Of a stretch of 12,986 nucleotides of DNA, positions 1 through 6,015 are shown piece after piece. Under the pieces are notes generated by a model, which was not told where the DNA came from, ran no database searches, and saw nothing but the letters and a program-made list of their open reading frames with translations. The stretch is from NCBI GenBank assembly GCA_030688135.1, contig JAUYIW010000044.1:1-12986 (forward strand), given 5' to 3'. The stretch is from Candidatus Uhrbacteria bacterium (GTDB lineage: Bacteria > Patescibacteriota > Patescibacteriia > UBA9934). Positions within the stretch are counted from its first letter, which is position 1; every line of letters starts with the position of its first letter. Position numbers and translations under genes: made by a program.

Positions 1-14
1 TGTCGGGCGTAGAT

Positions 15-126
15 GCTCAGGATGTCCGGCTCCGCCGGCCACCTCAGAGTCAGAATAACCCCTTCGCATCCAGAGAGAACCGTTCGTCGAGCCCTGATGA
101 CCTTATCGGCTCTCCTCAGGATGACG
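15..126. repeat. Degenerate dispersed palindromic repeat region
   Basis: No coding region is visible in positions 1-231. Read on the minus strand, 70-125 contains the pattern GTCATCCTGAGGAGAGCC...GGGCTCGACGAACGGTTCTCTC, which resembles the widespread GTCATCCTGAGC/GGATCTC class of dispersed bacterial repeats. A second GACATCCTGAGC fragment is at 15-26 (minus), and CCGGC-tcc-GCCGG at 26-38 can form a hairpin. The copies are degenerate, so family membership is inferred from recognisable arms only. Confidence 0.4.
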
Positions 127-155
127 CCAGCCCCCTGACAAATCTGTCGTCACCT

Positions 156-211
156 GAATAACCCCTCCGCTTTTCGCATGACCCCTCCGCTTTCTGCTAT
201 AACCTCTCCGC
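156..211 (+). repeat. Short tandem repeat, about 20-bp period, three units
   Basis: ACCCCTCCGC occurs at 161-170 and again at 181-190, exactly 20 bases later, followed by the variant ACCTCTCCGC at 202-211. A related GAATAACCCCTTCGCAT lies further upstream near 53-69. The array ends about 20 bases before the rnpB -35 box. No function is evident; it could be repeat debris or an upstream promoter element. Confidence 0.5.
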
Positions 212-231
212 GACCGGGCACGACCAACAGA

Positions 232-260
232 TTGACACAAAGTGTATTCTGTGCTACAAT
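232..260 (+). promoter_or_regulatory. Sigma-70-type promoter of rnpB
   Basis: A perfect -35 TTGACA (232-237) is followed after 17 bases by TACAAT (255-260), with an extended -10 TG at 252-253. The 6 bases after the -10 box lead to G267, which is exactly the first base of the 11-bp P1 helix of the RNase P RNA. This is the strongest promoter in the window and calibrates the -10 to start spacing used for the other genes. Confidence 0.9.
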
Positions 261-266
261 TGTGCC

Positions 267-725
267 GTTCAGGAAACAAGACAATCGCGTTGAATCTTAA
301 CTCTAGGGTTAATTCAGCGAGGAAAGTCCGAACACCGCATGCACGGTAACGTGTATGTAAAAAAGAGTGTTGCTAACGGCAACCAGGAGAAGAATGGCTT
401 GAGAAATGGGATCTATTTCTTGAATCATCTGAATCCTAGGGAAAGTGTCACAGAGACAATACTAGCCCCCACACCTATTTTAATGACTACATGATTTGTC
501 ATAAAAATAGGTGTGGGGGTGAAACGTGAAAAGTTCGATGATGTCATAGAGGACAGTCCCCTATTGGCTACATCGTTCGCTCCATGGCAACATGGATGCG
601 TGGTAAACCCACTCTGGTGCAAGAGCAAATTTGGTAGCTCGCTTGACCCTAAGAGCAATCTAAGGGCTAGATAAATGATTGTCACCCGCAAGGGTTACAG
701 AATTCGGCTTATTCGTTTCCTGAAC
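267..725 (+). ncRNA. rnpB: RNase P RNA (bacterial type A-like)
   Basis: This is the catalytic RNA of ribonuclease P, which removes 5' leaders from precursor tRNAs. The ends pair perfectly as P1 (267-277 with 715-725, GTTCAGGAAAC/GTTTCCTGAAC). The universal P4 5' region reads GAGGAAAGTCCGAACACC near 320, and the 3' strand reads ACAGAATTCGGCTTA near 697-711. Other recognised parts are P8 with loop GGTAAC (near 338-358), P9 GTTGC/GCAAC, the J11/12 segment AGTGTCACAGAGA (near 445), the P15 stem GAGC/GCTC (623-626/637-640) enclosing the GGT that binds tRNA 3' CCA (633-635), P18 with a GCAA tetraloop (647-666), and CTAGATAAATGATTGTC before the 3' P4 strand. Helices P16/P17 are missing; P12 is enlarged to a perfect 16-bp stem (466-481/504-519), and an extra hairpin lies near 391-421. 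The length of 459 nt is longer than usual. The RNA identity is certain; the helix names are by comparison with E. coli M1 RNA from memory. Confidence 0.96.
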
Positions 726-726
726 A

Positions 727-777
727 TTAGCAGGCCCTTGAATTACTAGGGTCCGAGGCTAAAACAAGAAATTTTTT
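727..777 (+). terminator. Possible rnpB terminator or processing hairpin
   Basis: Two bases after P1, TTAGC (727-731) pairs with GCTAA (758-762), and GGCCCT (733-738) pairs with AGGGTCC (748-754) with one bulge. A T6 run follows at 772-777, but 9 bases separate it from the stem, so it is not a textbook intrinsic terminator. It could also mark the 3' processing end of rnpB. Confidence 0.4.
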
Positions 778-799
778 CTTAGATCGTGTGAGACGTGAC

Positions 800-823
800 A
801 AAACGATACCATCGTATCGTTTT
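800..823. other. Perfect 10-bp inverted repeat in rnpB-to-glycan spacer
   Basis: AAAACGATAC (800-809) and GTATCGTTTT (814-823) are perfectly complementary around a 4-base loop, ending in T4. It may be a weak terminator or a dyad operator. The rest of 780-899 shows no gene. Confidence 0.5.
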
Positions 824-899
824 GGAATGCAGAACGCGAGCTAGGGAAAAAGAATTGTTTTAGAGCCGGGCCAAAGTATTTCAAGGGTCTGCTTTAATA

Positions 900-922
900 A
901 ACCTGCCAAGCGGCAGGTTTTG
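900..922 (+). terminator. Hairpin overlapping the sugar transferase promoter, possible terminator
   Basis: AACCTGCC (900-907) pairs with GGCAGGTT (912-919) over loop AAGC, followed by a short T-rich TTGTTG. It could end transcripts coming from rnpB. It also covers the place where a -35 box for the next gene would sit (about 903-908), so it could act as an operator instead. Confidence 0.5.
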
Positions 923-925
923 TTG

Positions 926-931
926 TATAAT
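926..931 (+). promoter_or_regulatory. -10 box of the sugar transferase gene (near-leaderless)
   Basis: A perfect TATAAT at 926-931 lies 9 bases before the ATG at 941. With the rnpB geometry (6-base gap), transcription would begin near A938, leaving about 3 nt of leader. There is no Shine-Dalgarno site. This placement also argues against the in-frame TTG at 920, which lies upstream of the predicted transcript start. Confidence 0.6.
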
Positions 932-940
932 AGCCTTACT

Positions 941-2341
941 ATGAAAAAAGTTGACTTATTCTTCACGGCCGCGCTAGTGCCTTTGGATTATTTAACCCTG
1001 CTTGCATCGGCAGCAGCAGCATATTCTTTACGTTTCTCTCCATTTCTTGAAGAGCTACGCCCTATTCTATTCAACCTTCCATTTGATGAATACCTGCGCG
1101 TCGCAGCCATAATTGCACTTGCGTGGATTGCAATTTTTGCACTCTCAGGGCTTTATGCAATCAGGCCTAGAAGACTTGCCGTTGAGCTCACACGAATAAT
1201 TCTTGCCTGCTCCACCGGTATTGCAGTAATTTTAGCTGTTGCCTTTTTCTCTCGCGAGCTCTTCGATTCCAGATTTATAGTTCTTGCCGTATGGGGTCTT
1301 TCAATTATTTTTATCATCATCGAACGAATCCTAATCCGTGGTATTCAACGATCACTGCGTCGATTTGGAATTGGAGTTAAGTATGTTGTAATGGTTGGAA
1401 AAACAAGATCAGGGAATACCCTGCATGACTTTTTCGACAACTATCCTAAGCTTGGATTTGCAGTAAGCGATCATATTTCAATATTCGATGACGAAGCTAA
1501 GCGACGAATTCAAAAACTAAAAAAGGCCGGTATTGCAGATATAATCTTGCTCGCAAATCCAGACACTGACCGCAAAGAAGTCAATGCAATAAAAACCTTT
1601 TCCGATATTCACCATCTCTCATTCATGTACTCTGCTGAAATTTTTCCAGGAAGTGCAGTGCGGCCAATCATTCACACGCTTGCAGGGCAACCGGTAATCG
1701 AAGTGCCTAAAACGCCACTCGATGGCTGGGGAGCAATTTACAAACGTTTATTCGATATTGTAATTTCACTCATACTCATTATTTTGACCTCACCAATCCA
1801 AATTATTGTTGCCATTCTTCTACTACTCGAACGACAAGGCGGCATACTATTTGGCCACAAACGTATCGGGCAAGGCGAAAAACCATACAAGTACTTTAAA
1901 TTCCGTTCAATGATTAAAGGCGCGCATAAGTATAGATTTGATCCAGAGTTCATTGAAAAATACGGTAACATGCGAGAAGGTACTCCGCTATTTAAGCTTG
2001 AACATGACCCTCGAGTGACTAGTCTAGGAAAGTTTATGCGAAAGTTTAGCATTGACGAGATCCCTGAATTTTATCTTGTGCTACTCGGGCACATGAGTCT
2101 CGTTGGTCCAAGACCTCATCTTCCTGAGGAAGTTGATAGCTACAAACCATCTCAAAAACGCGTGCTAACAATTAAGCCTGGTATAACCGGAATGGCGCAA
2201 GTTAGCGGAAGGGCAAATCTAGAGTTTGATGAAGAAGTTCAGCTCGATATGTACTACATTGAAAACTGGAGTCCATGGCTTGATTTGGTAATACTCATAA
2301 AGACTCCTTTGGTAGTGTTGTTTAATAGAGGAGCATATTGA
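941..2341 (+). CDS. Polyprenyl glycosylphosphotransferase (bacterial sugar transferase)
   Basis: This membrane enzyme transfers a sugar 1-phosphate from a nucleotide sugar to undecaprenyl phosphate, the first step in building an exopolysaccharide or other surface glycan. The 466-residue length fits the WbaP/EPS-sugtrans type. Residues about 8-130 hold four hydrophobic segments, then comes a cytoplasmic domain (about 145-255) of the CoA-binding-like class, a fifth hydrophobic segment starting at KRLFDIV (268), and the catalytic domain. Family motifs seen are FKFRSM (319-324), DEIPEF (372-377), SLVGPRP (386-392) and KPGITGMAQVSGR, with a hydrophobic C-terminal helix. ATG 941 is chosen because the -10 box at 926-931 rules out the in-frame TTG at 920; the next residues, MKKVDLFF, are a typical start. 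The sugar (galactose, glucose, GlcNAc-type) cannot be read from the sequence. It stands first in the glycan locus but is separated from the next gene by 321 bases. Confidence 0.95.
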   Translation: MKKVDLFFTAALVPLDYLTLLASAAAAYSLRFSPFLEELRPILFNLPFDEYLRVAAIIALAWIAIFALSGLYAIRPRRLAVELTRIILACSTGIAVILAVAFFSRELFDSRFIVLAVWGLSIIFIIIERILIRGIQRSLRRFGIGVKYVVMVGKTRSGNTLHDFFDNYPKLGFAVSDHISIFDDEAKRRIQKLKKAGIADIILLANPDTDRKEVNAIKTFSDIHHLSFMYSAEIFPGSAVRPIIHTLAGQPVIEVPKTPLDGWGAIYKRLFDIVISLILIILTSPIQIIVAILLLLERQGGILFGHKRIGQGEKPYKYFKFRSMIKGAHKYRFDPEFIEKYGNMREGTPLFKLEHDPRVTSLGKFMRKFSIDEIPEFYLVLLGHMSLVGPRPHLPEEVDSYKPSQKRVLTIKPGITGMAQVSGRANLEFDEEVQLDMYYIENWSPWLDLVILIKTPLVVLFNRGAY

Positions 2342-2351
2342 GTACCAGGTA

Positions 2352-2382
2352 CCTACTGATGTACTGATTGTTACCGATATAC
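2352..2382 (+). repeat. Intergenic repeat family 1, copy A
   Basis: This 31-base segment begins CCTACTGATGTACTGAT and ends GATATAC. It matches 12700-12730 at 28 of 31 positions, and the reverse strand of 8048-8088 carries a diverged, longer copy. It lies 10 bases after the sugar transferase stop codon. It contains an internal direct repeat (TACTGATG, TACTGAT). Confidence 0.75.
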
Positions 2383-2399
2383 ATATAAGTCAAACCATC

Positions 2400-2582
2400 G
2401 GCTTTTTAGCCAGTCGTTTGCCTGTCGACAGAATGTTCGTGCTCGGCATTGCCTCGCGTTCGTTTCTTTTTCTAACAAATTGCAATAAGATGAACTATCA
2501 GTCGCCAGACGAACGATGACAGGCGCCGACAGGTCAGCAAAGAACCTCCCAGTATCCGCACAAGCTGACAAGGCTTTTTTTT
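2400..2582 (+). ncRNA. Possible structured small RNA, unrecognised
   Basis: This spacer can fold into an extended stem from distant arms: GTCG 2413-2416 with CGAC 2527-2530, GCCTGTC 2420-2426 with GACAGGC 2518-2524, and TTCGT 2436-2440 with ACGAA 2509-2513. A second stem, GTCAGC 2533-2538 with GCTGAC 2564-2569, is followed 5 bases later by T8 (2575-2582). It does not match SRP RNA, tmRNA or a tRNA, and no clear promoter is seen upstream. It could equally be decayed palindromic repeats with a terminator. The minus-strand open frame across it shows no RBS and no recognisable protein features. Confidence 0.25.
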
Positions 2583-2584
2583 GT

Positions 2585-2611
2585 TTGACAATACCCTCTC
2601 AAAAGTATAAC
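2585..2611 (+). promoter_or_regulatory. Candidate promoter for the first GT4 gene
   Basis: A perfect TTGACA at 2585-2590 is followed by TATAAC at 2606-2611, with a 15-base spacer that is shorter than optimal. It would give a leader of about 45 bases. TATAAA at 2633-2638 is an alternative -10 box. There is no Shine-Dalgarno motif before the ATG at 2663. Confidence 0.45.
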
Positions 2612-2662
2612 CTCTACCCATTAATGGATCGTTATAAAACTTACGATCTTACTACATAAGTT

Positions 2663-3778
2663 ATGAAAGTAGCGCTTGTCCATGACCATCTGACTCAAAA
2701 TGGTGGAGCTGAAAGGGTCCTAGAAGCACTTCAGGCTATGTGGCCGGAAGCGCCGACTTTTACTCTACTTTACGACAAAAAAGCTGTTGGTAGTACCTTT
2801 GGTCACAGGAATATTCAAACTTCATTTTTACAAAAAATGCCACTGTCGCTAAAAAGGCCTCGCTGGTATCTGCCTCTAATGCCAATGGCAACAGAGAGCT
2901 ATAATTTAAAAAACTTCGATGTAATAATTTCGAGTTCAAGCGCTTTTTCAAAAGGCATAGTGCCTCCAACTGAATCTCTACATATCTGCTATTGCCACAC
3001 TCCAACGCGATATTTGTGGAGTAATACTCATGACTACTTAACCGAACTCAATGTTCCGGGGCCCATAAAAAAACTCCTTCCACCAGTGCTTTCTTGGCTT
3101 CGTACTTGGGATAAACTTGCAGCAGATCGAGTAGATTATTTTATTGCTAACTCAGAAACAGTAAACAGAAGAATTTCAAAATATTATCAAAAATCGAGTT
3201 TTGTTATTCATCCGCCAGTTGACATTGATCAATTTGAAATTTCTGATAGACCAAAGGAATATTATTTAATTGGAGGTCGTCTAGTATATTACAAGCGTTA
3301 CGACCTAGTGATTGATGCTTTTAATAAACTGGGACTTCCGCTTGTTGTATTTGGCAGTGGACCCATGGAAAAAGCCTTAAAACAGAAAGCAGAGCCAAAC
3401 ATTAAATTTCTTGGAAGAGTTTCAGACCAAGAACGCGCCAAATTATTTGCAGACGCTATTGCGTTCATTAATCCGCAAGAAGAAGACTTTGGAATAACTC
3501 CAGTAGAGTCCATGGCAGCGGGAAGGCCAGTAATTGCATATCGCAAGGGAGGTGCGATTGAAACCATAATTGATGGAGTCACCGGCGTACTATTTGACTC
3601 TCAATGCTGGGAAGAAATTGCCGACACTATACTTCAGTTTGATCATACCAATTTTGATCCCAAGAAAATTCGCGAACATGCAGAGCAATATTCTTTACAA
3701 AACTTTCGCAAAAACATGCATGGCTTTGTGAATGAAAAATGGAATGAACACAGTCGATCTGTACTCGGGTTACTCTAG
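2663..3778 (+). CDS. Glycosyltransferase family 4 (possibly mannosyltransferase-like)
   Basis: This 371-residue cytoplasmic GT-B enzyme would add a sugar from a nucleotide donor to the lipid-linked glycan. The N-terminal acceptor domain starts MKVALVHDHLTQNGGAERV, with the glycine-rich loop typical of GT4. The segment SSSSAFSKG...CYCHTPTRYLWS (around residues 90-120) resembles the WbaZ/MtfB group of O-antigen mannosyltransferases. The donor half has LIGGRLVYYKRYD, then EEDFGITPVESMAAGRP, giving the EX7E pair as E274 and E282. Full length for the family. No Shine-Dalgarno site precedes the ATG, and the first residues fit the conserved start. It lies 244 bases upstream of the next GT4 gene. The mannose assignment is a weak inference from similarity recalled, not tested. 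Confidence 0.93.
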   Translation: MKVALVHDHLTQNGGAERVLEALQAMWPEAPTFTLLYDKKAVGSTFGHRNIQTSFLQKMPLSLKRPRWYLPLMPMATESYNLKNFDVIISSSSAFSKGIVPPTESLHICYCHTPTRYLWSNTHDYLTELNVPGPIKKLLPPVLSWLRTWDKLAADRVDYFIANSETVNRRISKYYQKSSFVIHPPVDIDQFEISDRPKEYYLIGGRLVYYKRYDLVIDAFNKLGLPLVVFGSGPMEKALKQKAEPNIKFLGRVSDQERAKLFADAIAFINPQEEDFGITPVESMAAGRPVIAYRKGGAIETIIDGVTGVLFDSQCWEEIADTILQFDHTNFDPKKIREHAEQYSLQNFRKNMHGFVNEKWNEHSRSVLGLL

Positions 3779-3888
3779 GAAGTTTATTGATGGTAAACAA
3801 ATTTTTGTTGTAAAGTACAAATATTTATTTCCTTACGGCTAAATTTTATTGTTTAAAACGAACGATACACCAGGCCTAACTTACTTTT

Positions 3889-3964
3889 CCATCTCGAGCG
3901 AGGGCATTCAGTTGAGTCGAGAGATCTCTCCGCTCGCACTTGATGCTTAGCTCGGTCGAGATGG
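3889..3964. repeat. Dispersed palindromic repeat with long imperfect hairpin
   Basis: Between the two GT4 genes (3779-4022, no gene seen), CCATCTCGAGCGAG (3889-3902) pairs with CTCGGTCGAGATGG (3951-3964), 13 of 14 bases. A 12-base perfect palindrome, GAGAGATCTCTC, sits at 3919-3930. The arms resemble the common CATCTCGAG/GAGATCTCTCC family of dispersed bacterial repeats, and related segments occur at 12832-12986. The flanking 3779-3888 is AT-rich with nothing recognisable. Confidence 0.65.
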
Positions 3965-4022
3965 TGAGTGGAGCTGCTGACAATAAACCAGGCTTGTCGC
4001 TAATAAACTTCAGTTTACTGTT

Positions 4023-5258
4023 ATGATCATCGCCATTGATATTAGACATCTAACAACGCCTCGAACGTCTGGAGTCGGACATTATACAATCCGACTAATC
4101 GAGGAAATGGCAAAGACGTCTCCGGAGGACGTCTTTATTTTATTTGCCGCTGGAAGGCGTCGCACACTAGCCCATCTACCAGAATTTGACGCTCCAAATA
4201 TACGCGTGACTACCAGTCATATTCCAAATCGATTTCTTTTTGCGCTTTTGAGGCTTCCTTTTGGACCAACACTTGAGAATTTTTTGAAAGTCAAACCAGA
4301 TGTTTGGTTTTTCCCAAATCTAAATATTACTCGTACCAAACTTCCATACATTCTTACAGTCCACGATTTGAGCTTTAAACTTTTTCCAAAATTCTACACA
4401 TTCAAGGATCGCGTATGGTACAAGGTTGCGCGAACTGAACGATTTATTAACGAAGCTACGCATCTTTTAGCAGTATCAAACAGTACAAAATATGACCTTG
4501 TCGAACTTCTTAAAGTTGACCCTAACAAAATCTTAGTAACTCATCTTGGAGTTGATAATGAATACTCTCATGGAGAGCTACCGTCTGACAAAAACTACCT
4601 ACACAAACATAAAATTGACTATCCGTATTTGCTTACTCTCTCTACGCTTGAGCCTAGGAAAAATATTGAAACTGCAATCGAAGCCTATTCGGCTTGGCGA
4701 GCTAAACTCGGTTCCTCCACTTTCCAAGGGGAGGTTAGGAGGGGTTTTGGACAGACTTCGATCCCCCACTTAATTATCGCTGGTGGCAAGGGTTGGCGCA
4801 CCCATGGAATCAACGAAGTTCTAAAGCACTCAAAGTTTAAAGATGATATTCATCTAATTGGATACGTAATAGATAAACACAAACCAGCGCTGTACCGGCA
4901 TGCAAAAGCTTTTTTGTTTCCATCTTTTTACGAAGGTTTTGGACTACCTGTGCTCGAGGCTATGGCATGCGGAACTCCGGTTATAACAAGCTTTACAGGT
5001 TCTATGCCTGAAGTTGTAGGTGACGCAGCAATAATGATTGATCCGTTCGATGTGAGCGATCTTGAACTGGCGTTAGAGCAGCTATCTTGCCGTAGGGGCA
5101 GGTCTTGTACCTGTCCGAATGAGGTCGAATCGAAATGGCAACCACAAGGGTTGCCCCTACGCGAAAAGCTTATCGCCCGCGGGCTTAAACGCGCATCGCG
5201 CTTTCGATGGGAACAAACAGCTCAGCTAACACTCGATGCGATTCACCAAATCAAATAA
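4023..5258 (+). CDS. Glycosyltransferase family 4 with two in-frame repeat insertions
   Basis: This is a GT-B glycosyltransferase of the GT4 class, likely cytoplasmic or peripheral on the membrane, elongating the lipid-linked glycan. The start MIIAIDIRHLTTPRTSGVG is typical. The middle has LPYILTVHDLSFKLFP, HLLAVSNSTKYDL and LTLSTLEPRKNIETAIEAY; the donor half has HLIIAGGKGW (about 249-258), then FYEGFGLPVLEAMACGTPV with the EX7E pair E304 and E312. At 411 residues it is longer than the usual 360-380 because of two atypical stretches, residues about 231-247 and 357-380. Both are encoded by repeat-like DNA (4711-4747 and 5091-5161). Removing them leaves a normal GT4 length. Both fall in positions expected to be loops (before a donor-domain strand, and in the C-terminal tail region), so the enzyme may still work. 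No Shine-Dalgarno site is visible before ATG 4023. Confidence 0.92.
   Translation: MIIAIDIRHLTTPRTSGVGHYTIRLIEEMAKTSPEDVFILFAAGRRRTLAHLPEFDAPNIRVTTSHIPNRFLFALLRLPFGPTLENFLKVKPDVWFFPNLNITRTKLPYILTVHDLSFKLFPKFYTFKDRVWYKVARTERFINEATHLLAVSNSTKYDLVELLKVDPNKILVTHLGVDNEYSHGELPSDKNYLHKHKIDYPYLLTLSTLEPRKNIETAIEAYSAWRAKLGSSTFQGEVRRGFGQTSIPHLIIAGGKGWRTHGINEVLKHSKFKDDIHLIGYVIDKHKPALYRHAKAFLFPSFYEGFGLPVLEAMACGTPVITSFTGSMPEVVGDAAIMIDPFDVSDLELALEQLSCRRGRSCTCPNEVESKWQPQGLPLREKLIARGLKRASRFRWEQTAQLTLDAIHQIK
4711..4747 (+). repeat. Repeat element translated within a glycosyltransferase (first)
   Basis: CCTCC near 4714-4718 and GGAGG at 4730-4734 form inverted arms, followed by TTAGGAGGGG. This resembles the common dispersed repeat with CCCCTCCTAACCTCCCC on the opposite strand. 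It is read in frame as residues about 231-242 (SSTFQGEVRRGF), a stretch unlike the surrounding GT4 sequence. Boundaries are approximate. Confidence 0.6.
5091..5161 (+). repeat. Palindromic repeat element translated within a glycosyltransferase (second)
   Basis: The 71-base element is bounded by perfect 10-base inverted repeats, CGTAGGGGCA (5091-5100) and TGCCCCTACG (5152-5161). Inside are CAGGT/ACCTG and GGCAACC/GGTTGCC (5137-5143/5149-5155). It resembles a repeat family with GTAGGGGC ends found in many environmental genomes. It is read without a stop as residues 357-380, including RRGRSCTCPN and GLPLR, in place of what is normally a short loop before the last helices. Confidence 0.8.
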
Positions 5259-5281
5259 CGACCTGTAATAATCAATACGGA

Positions 5282-5356
5282 CAACCCTAAGGGTTGCAGA
5301 AATAATAAAACCGTAGCCTAGCTTAAACAATATCACTGCAACCCTAAGGGTTGCAG
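5282..5356. repeat. Pair of identical short palindromes
   Basis: The 18-base sequence CAACCCTAAGGGTTGCAG occurs at 5282-5299 and again at 5339-5356, and each core CAACCCTAAGGGTTG is a perfect palindrome. They lie 23 and 80 bases after the GT4 stop codon. Neither is followed by a T run on the plus strand, so they are not standard terminators for that gene. Confidence 0.75.
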
Positions 5357-5359
5357 GAA

Positions 5360-5441
5360 CATCCTGAGCGGTAACGCCCAGCAACGTATTACTGAGCCGG
5401 GTTCGGCCTTGCGACTACTGCGGAAAAGGATCTCTCGTCAG
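5360..5441 (+). repeat. Degenerate dispersed repeat fragment
   Basis: CATCCTGAGCG near 5360 and GGATCTCTCG near 5428-5437 bracket a GC-rich stretch with CCGGGTTCGG. The two ends match the arms of the CATCCTGAGC...GGATCTC class also seen at 70-125. No gene is seen in 5259-5593 beyond these repeats and the minus-strand terminator. Confidence 0.35.
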
Positions 5442-5507
5442 CTTCTCAACAAACTAGCGTAAGATTCTTCGGCATCCGCCTTAGAATTGATAATGGCAGG
5501 TCGTTTT

Positions 5508-5575
5508 TATTTTACACAAAAACAAAAGCGCACCCGGAACGGCAAAGCCAGATGGCTTTTGCCGCAACGAGTGCG
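5508..5575 (-). terminator. Intrinsic terminator of the minus-strand acidic protein gene
   Basis: Read on the minus strand, CGGCAAAAGCC and GGCTTTGCCG pair around ATCT with one bulge, inside an outer partial stem CGCAC/GTGCG (5571-5575 with 5529-5533). It is followed by CTTTTGTTTTTGTG. It lies about 20 bases beyond the stop codon at 5594. Confidence 0.75.
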
Positions 5576-5593
5576 AGTGACGGTCTCAGGTTT

Positions 5594-5959
5594 CTAGAAG
5601 TCGTCGTAGACATCGAAATCTTCGTAATCGTCGTCTTCGTCGTAGAAGTCTCCGGGGAAGAGCCTTCGGTTCTCCTCGTCGATCGCCGCCTCTAGCGACG
5701 ACATCGAGGAGTTTAGACGAACTCGAGGATCCTCGATCTTCTGCCAGTCGCCGTCGACCTTCCGCTCGAAGCGATGATCCCAGCGAATCCACCCATCCTC
5801 GATTTGGTGATAACCGAGGTCGTCGGCCCCCATGATCTGACTTGGTGGATATTTTTTCGAGAGCTCCTCGATGCTCTCGCCTTTCCAAACCACTACAGTA
5901 TCCACCGAAGTGGTTCCACCCATGTCGTTGGTGGTGACCCTCAAAACTCGAAACATCAT
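5594..5959 (-). CDS. Hypothetical small acidic protein
   Basis: Function not recognised. The 121-residue product starts MMFRVLRVTTNDMGG, has no signal peptide or membrane helix, contains an aromatic-rich stretch (GYHQIEDGWIRWDHRFER, about residues 59-76), and ends in a highly acidic tail of Asp, Glu, Tyr and Phe from about 107 to 121. The start at 5959 is set by an AAGGAG site 6 bases upstream; longer in-frame starts upstream would place this site inside the gene. It is a complete single-gene unit: promoter at 6016-6044, RBS, coding region, terminator at 5508-5575. Its codons are GC-rich (about 59 percent GC over 5641-5760) compared with about 40 percent in sampled parts of the glycan genes, which suggests transfer or a different expression class. 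It is transcribed against its neighbours. Confidence 0.85.
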   Translation of the reverse strand: MMFRVLRVTTNDMGGTTSVDTVVVWKGESIEELSKKYPPSQIMGADDLGYHQIEDGWIRWDHRFERKVDGDWQKIEDPRVRLNSSMSSLEAAIDEENRRLFPGDFYDEDDDYEDFDVYDDF

Positions 5960-5965
5960 CTTTTT

Positions 5966-5971
5966 CTCCTT
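5966..5971 (-). promoter_or_regulatory. Shine-Dalgarno site of the acidic protein gene
   Basis: AAGGAG on the minus strand lies 6 bases before ATG 5959 and 9 before the second ATG at 5956. It decides the start and is one of only two clear Shine-Dalgarno sites in the window. Confidence 0.85.
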
Positions 5972-6015
5972 TTTGAAACGCAGCCAAAGTAGCAACGTTG
6001 TTTTTTGAAGTTATT

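Noticed and set aside
633..640. Apparent loss of the RNase P tRNA-CCA binding loop
   Set aside because: On closer alignment GGTAGCTCGCTTGA corresponds to the L15 GGU region of E. coli, so the GGU is kept; only P16/P17 are absent.
425..691. Minus-strand open frame of 88 codons
   Set aside because: It lies entirely inside rnpB and is a shadow of a structural RNA.
920..940. In-frame TTG start upstream of the sugar transferase ATG
   Set aside because: The TTG precedes and the added codons overlap the TATAAT box, so they would not be in the transcript; ATG 941 fits better.
2371..2571. Minus-strand open frame of 66 codons in the spacer
   Set aside because: No RBS and no recognisable protein features; the underlying sequence is palindromic.
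3790..3830. Terminator after the first GT4 gene (ACAAATTTTTGT)
   Set aside because: The stem is short, all A-T, with a 2-base loop; it is not a convincing intrinsic terminator.
5282..5356. CRISPR array, suggested by a repeated 18-base word
   Set aside because: Only two copies, each self-palindromic and with unequal context, and no cas genes.
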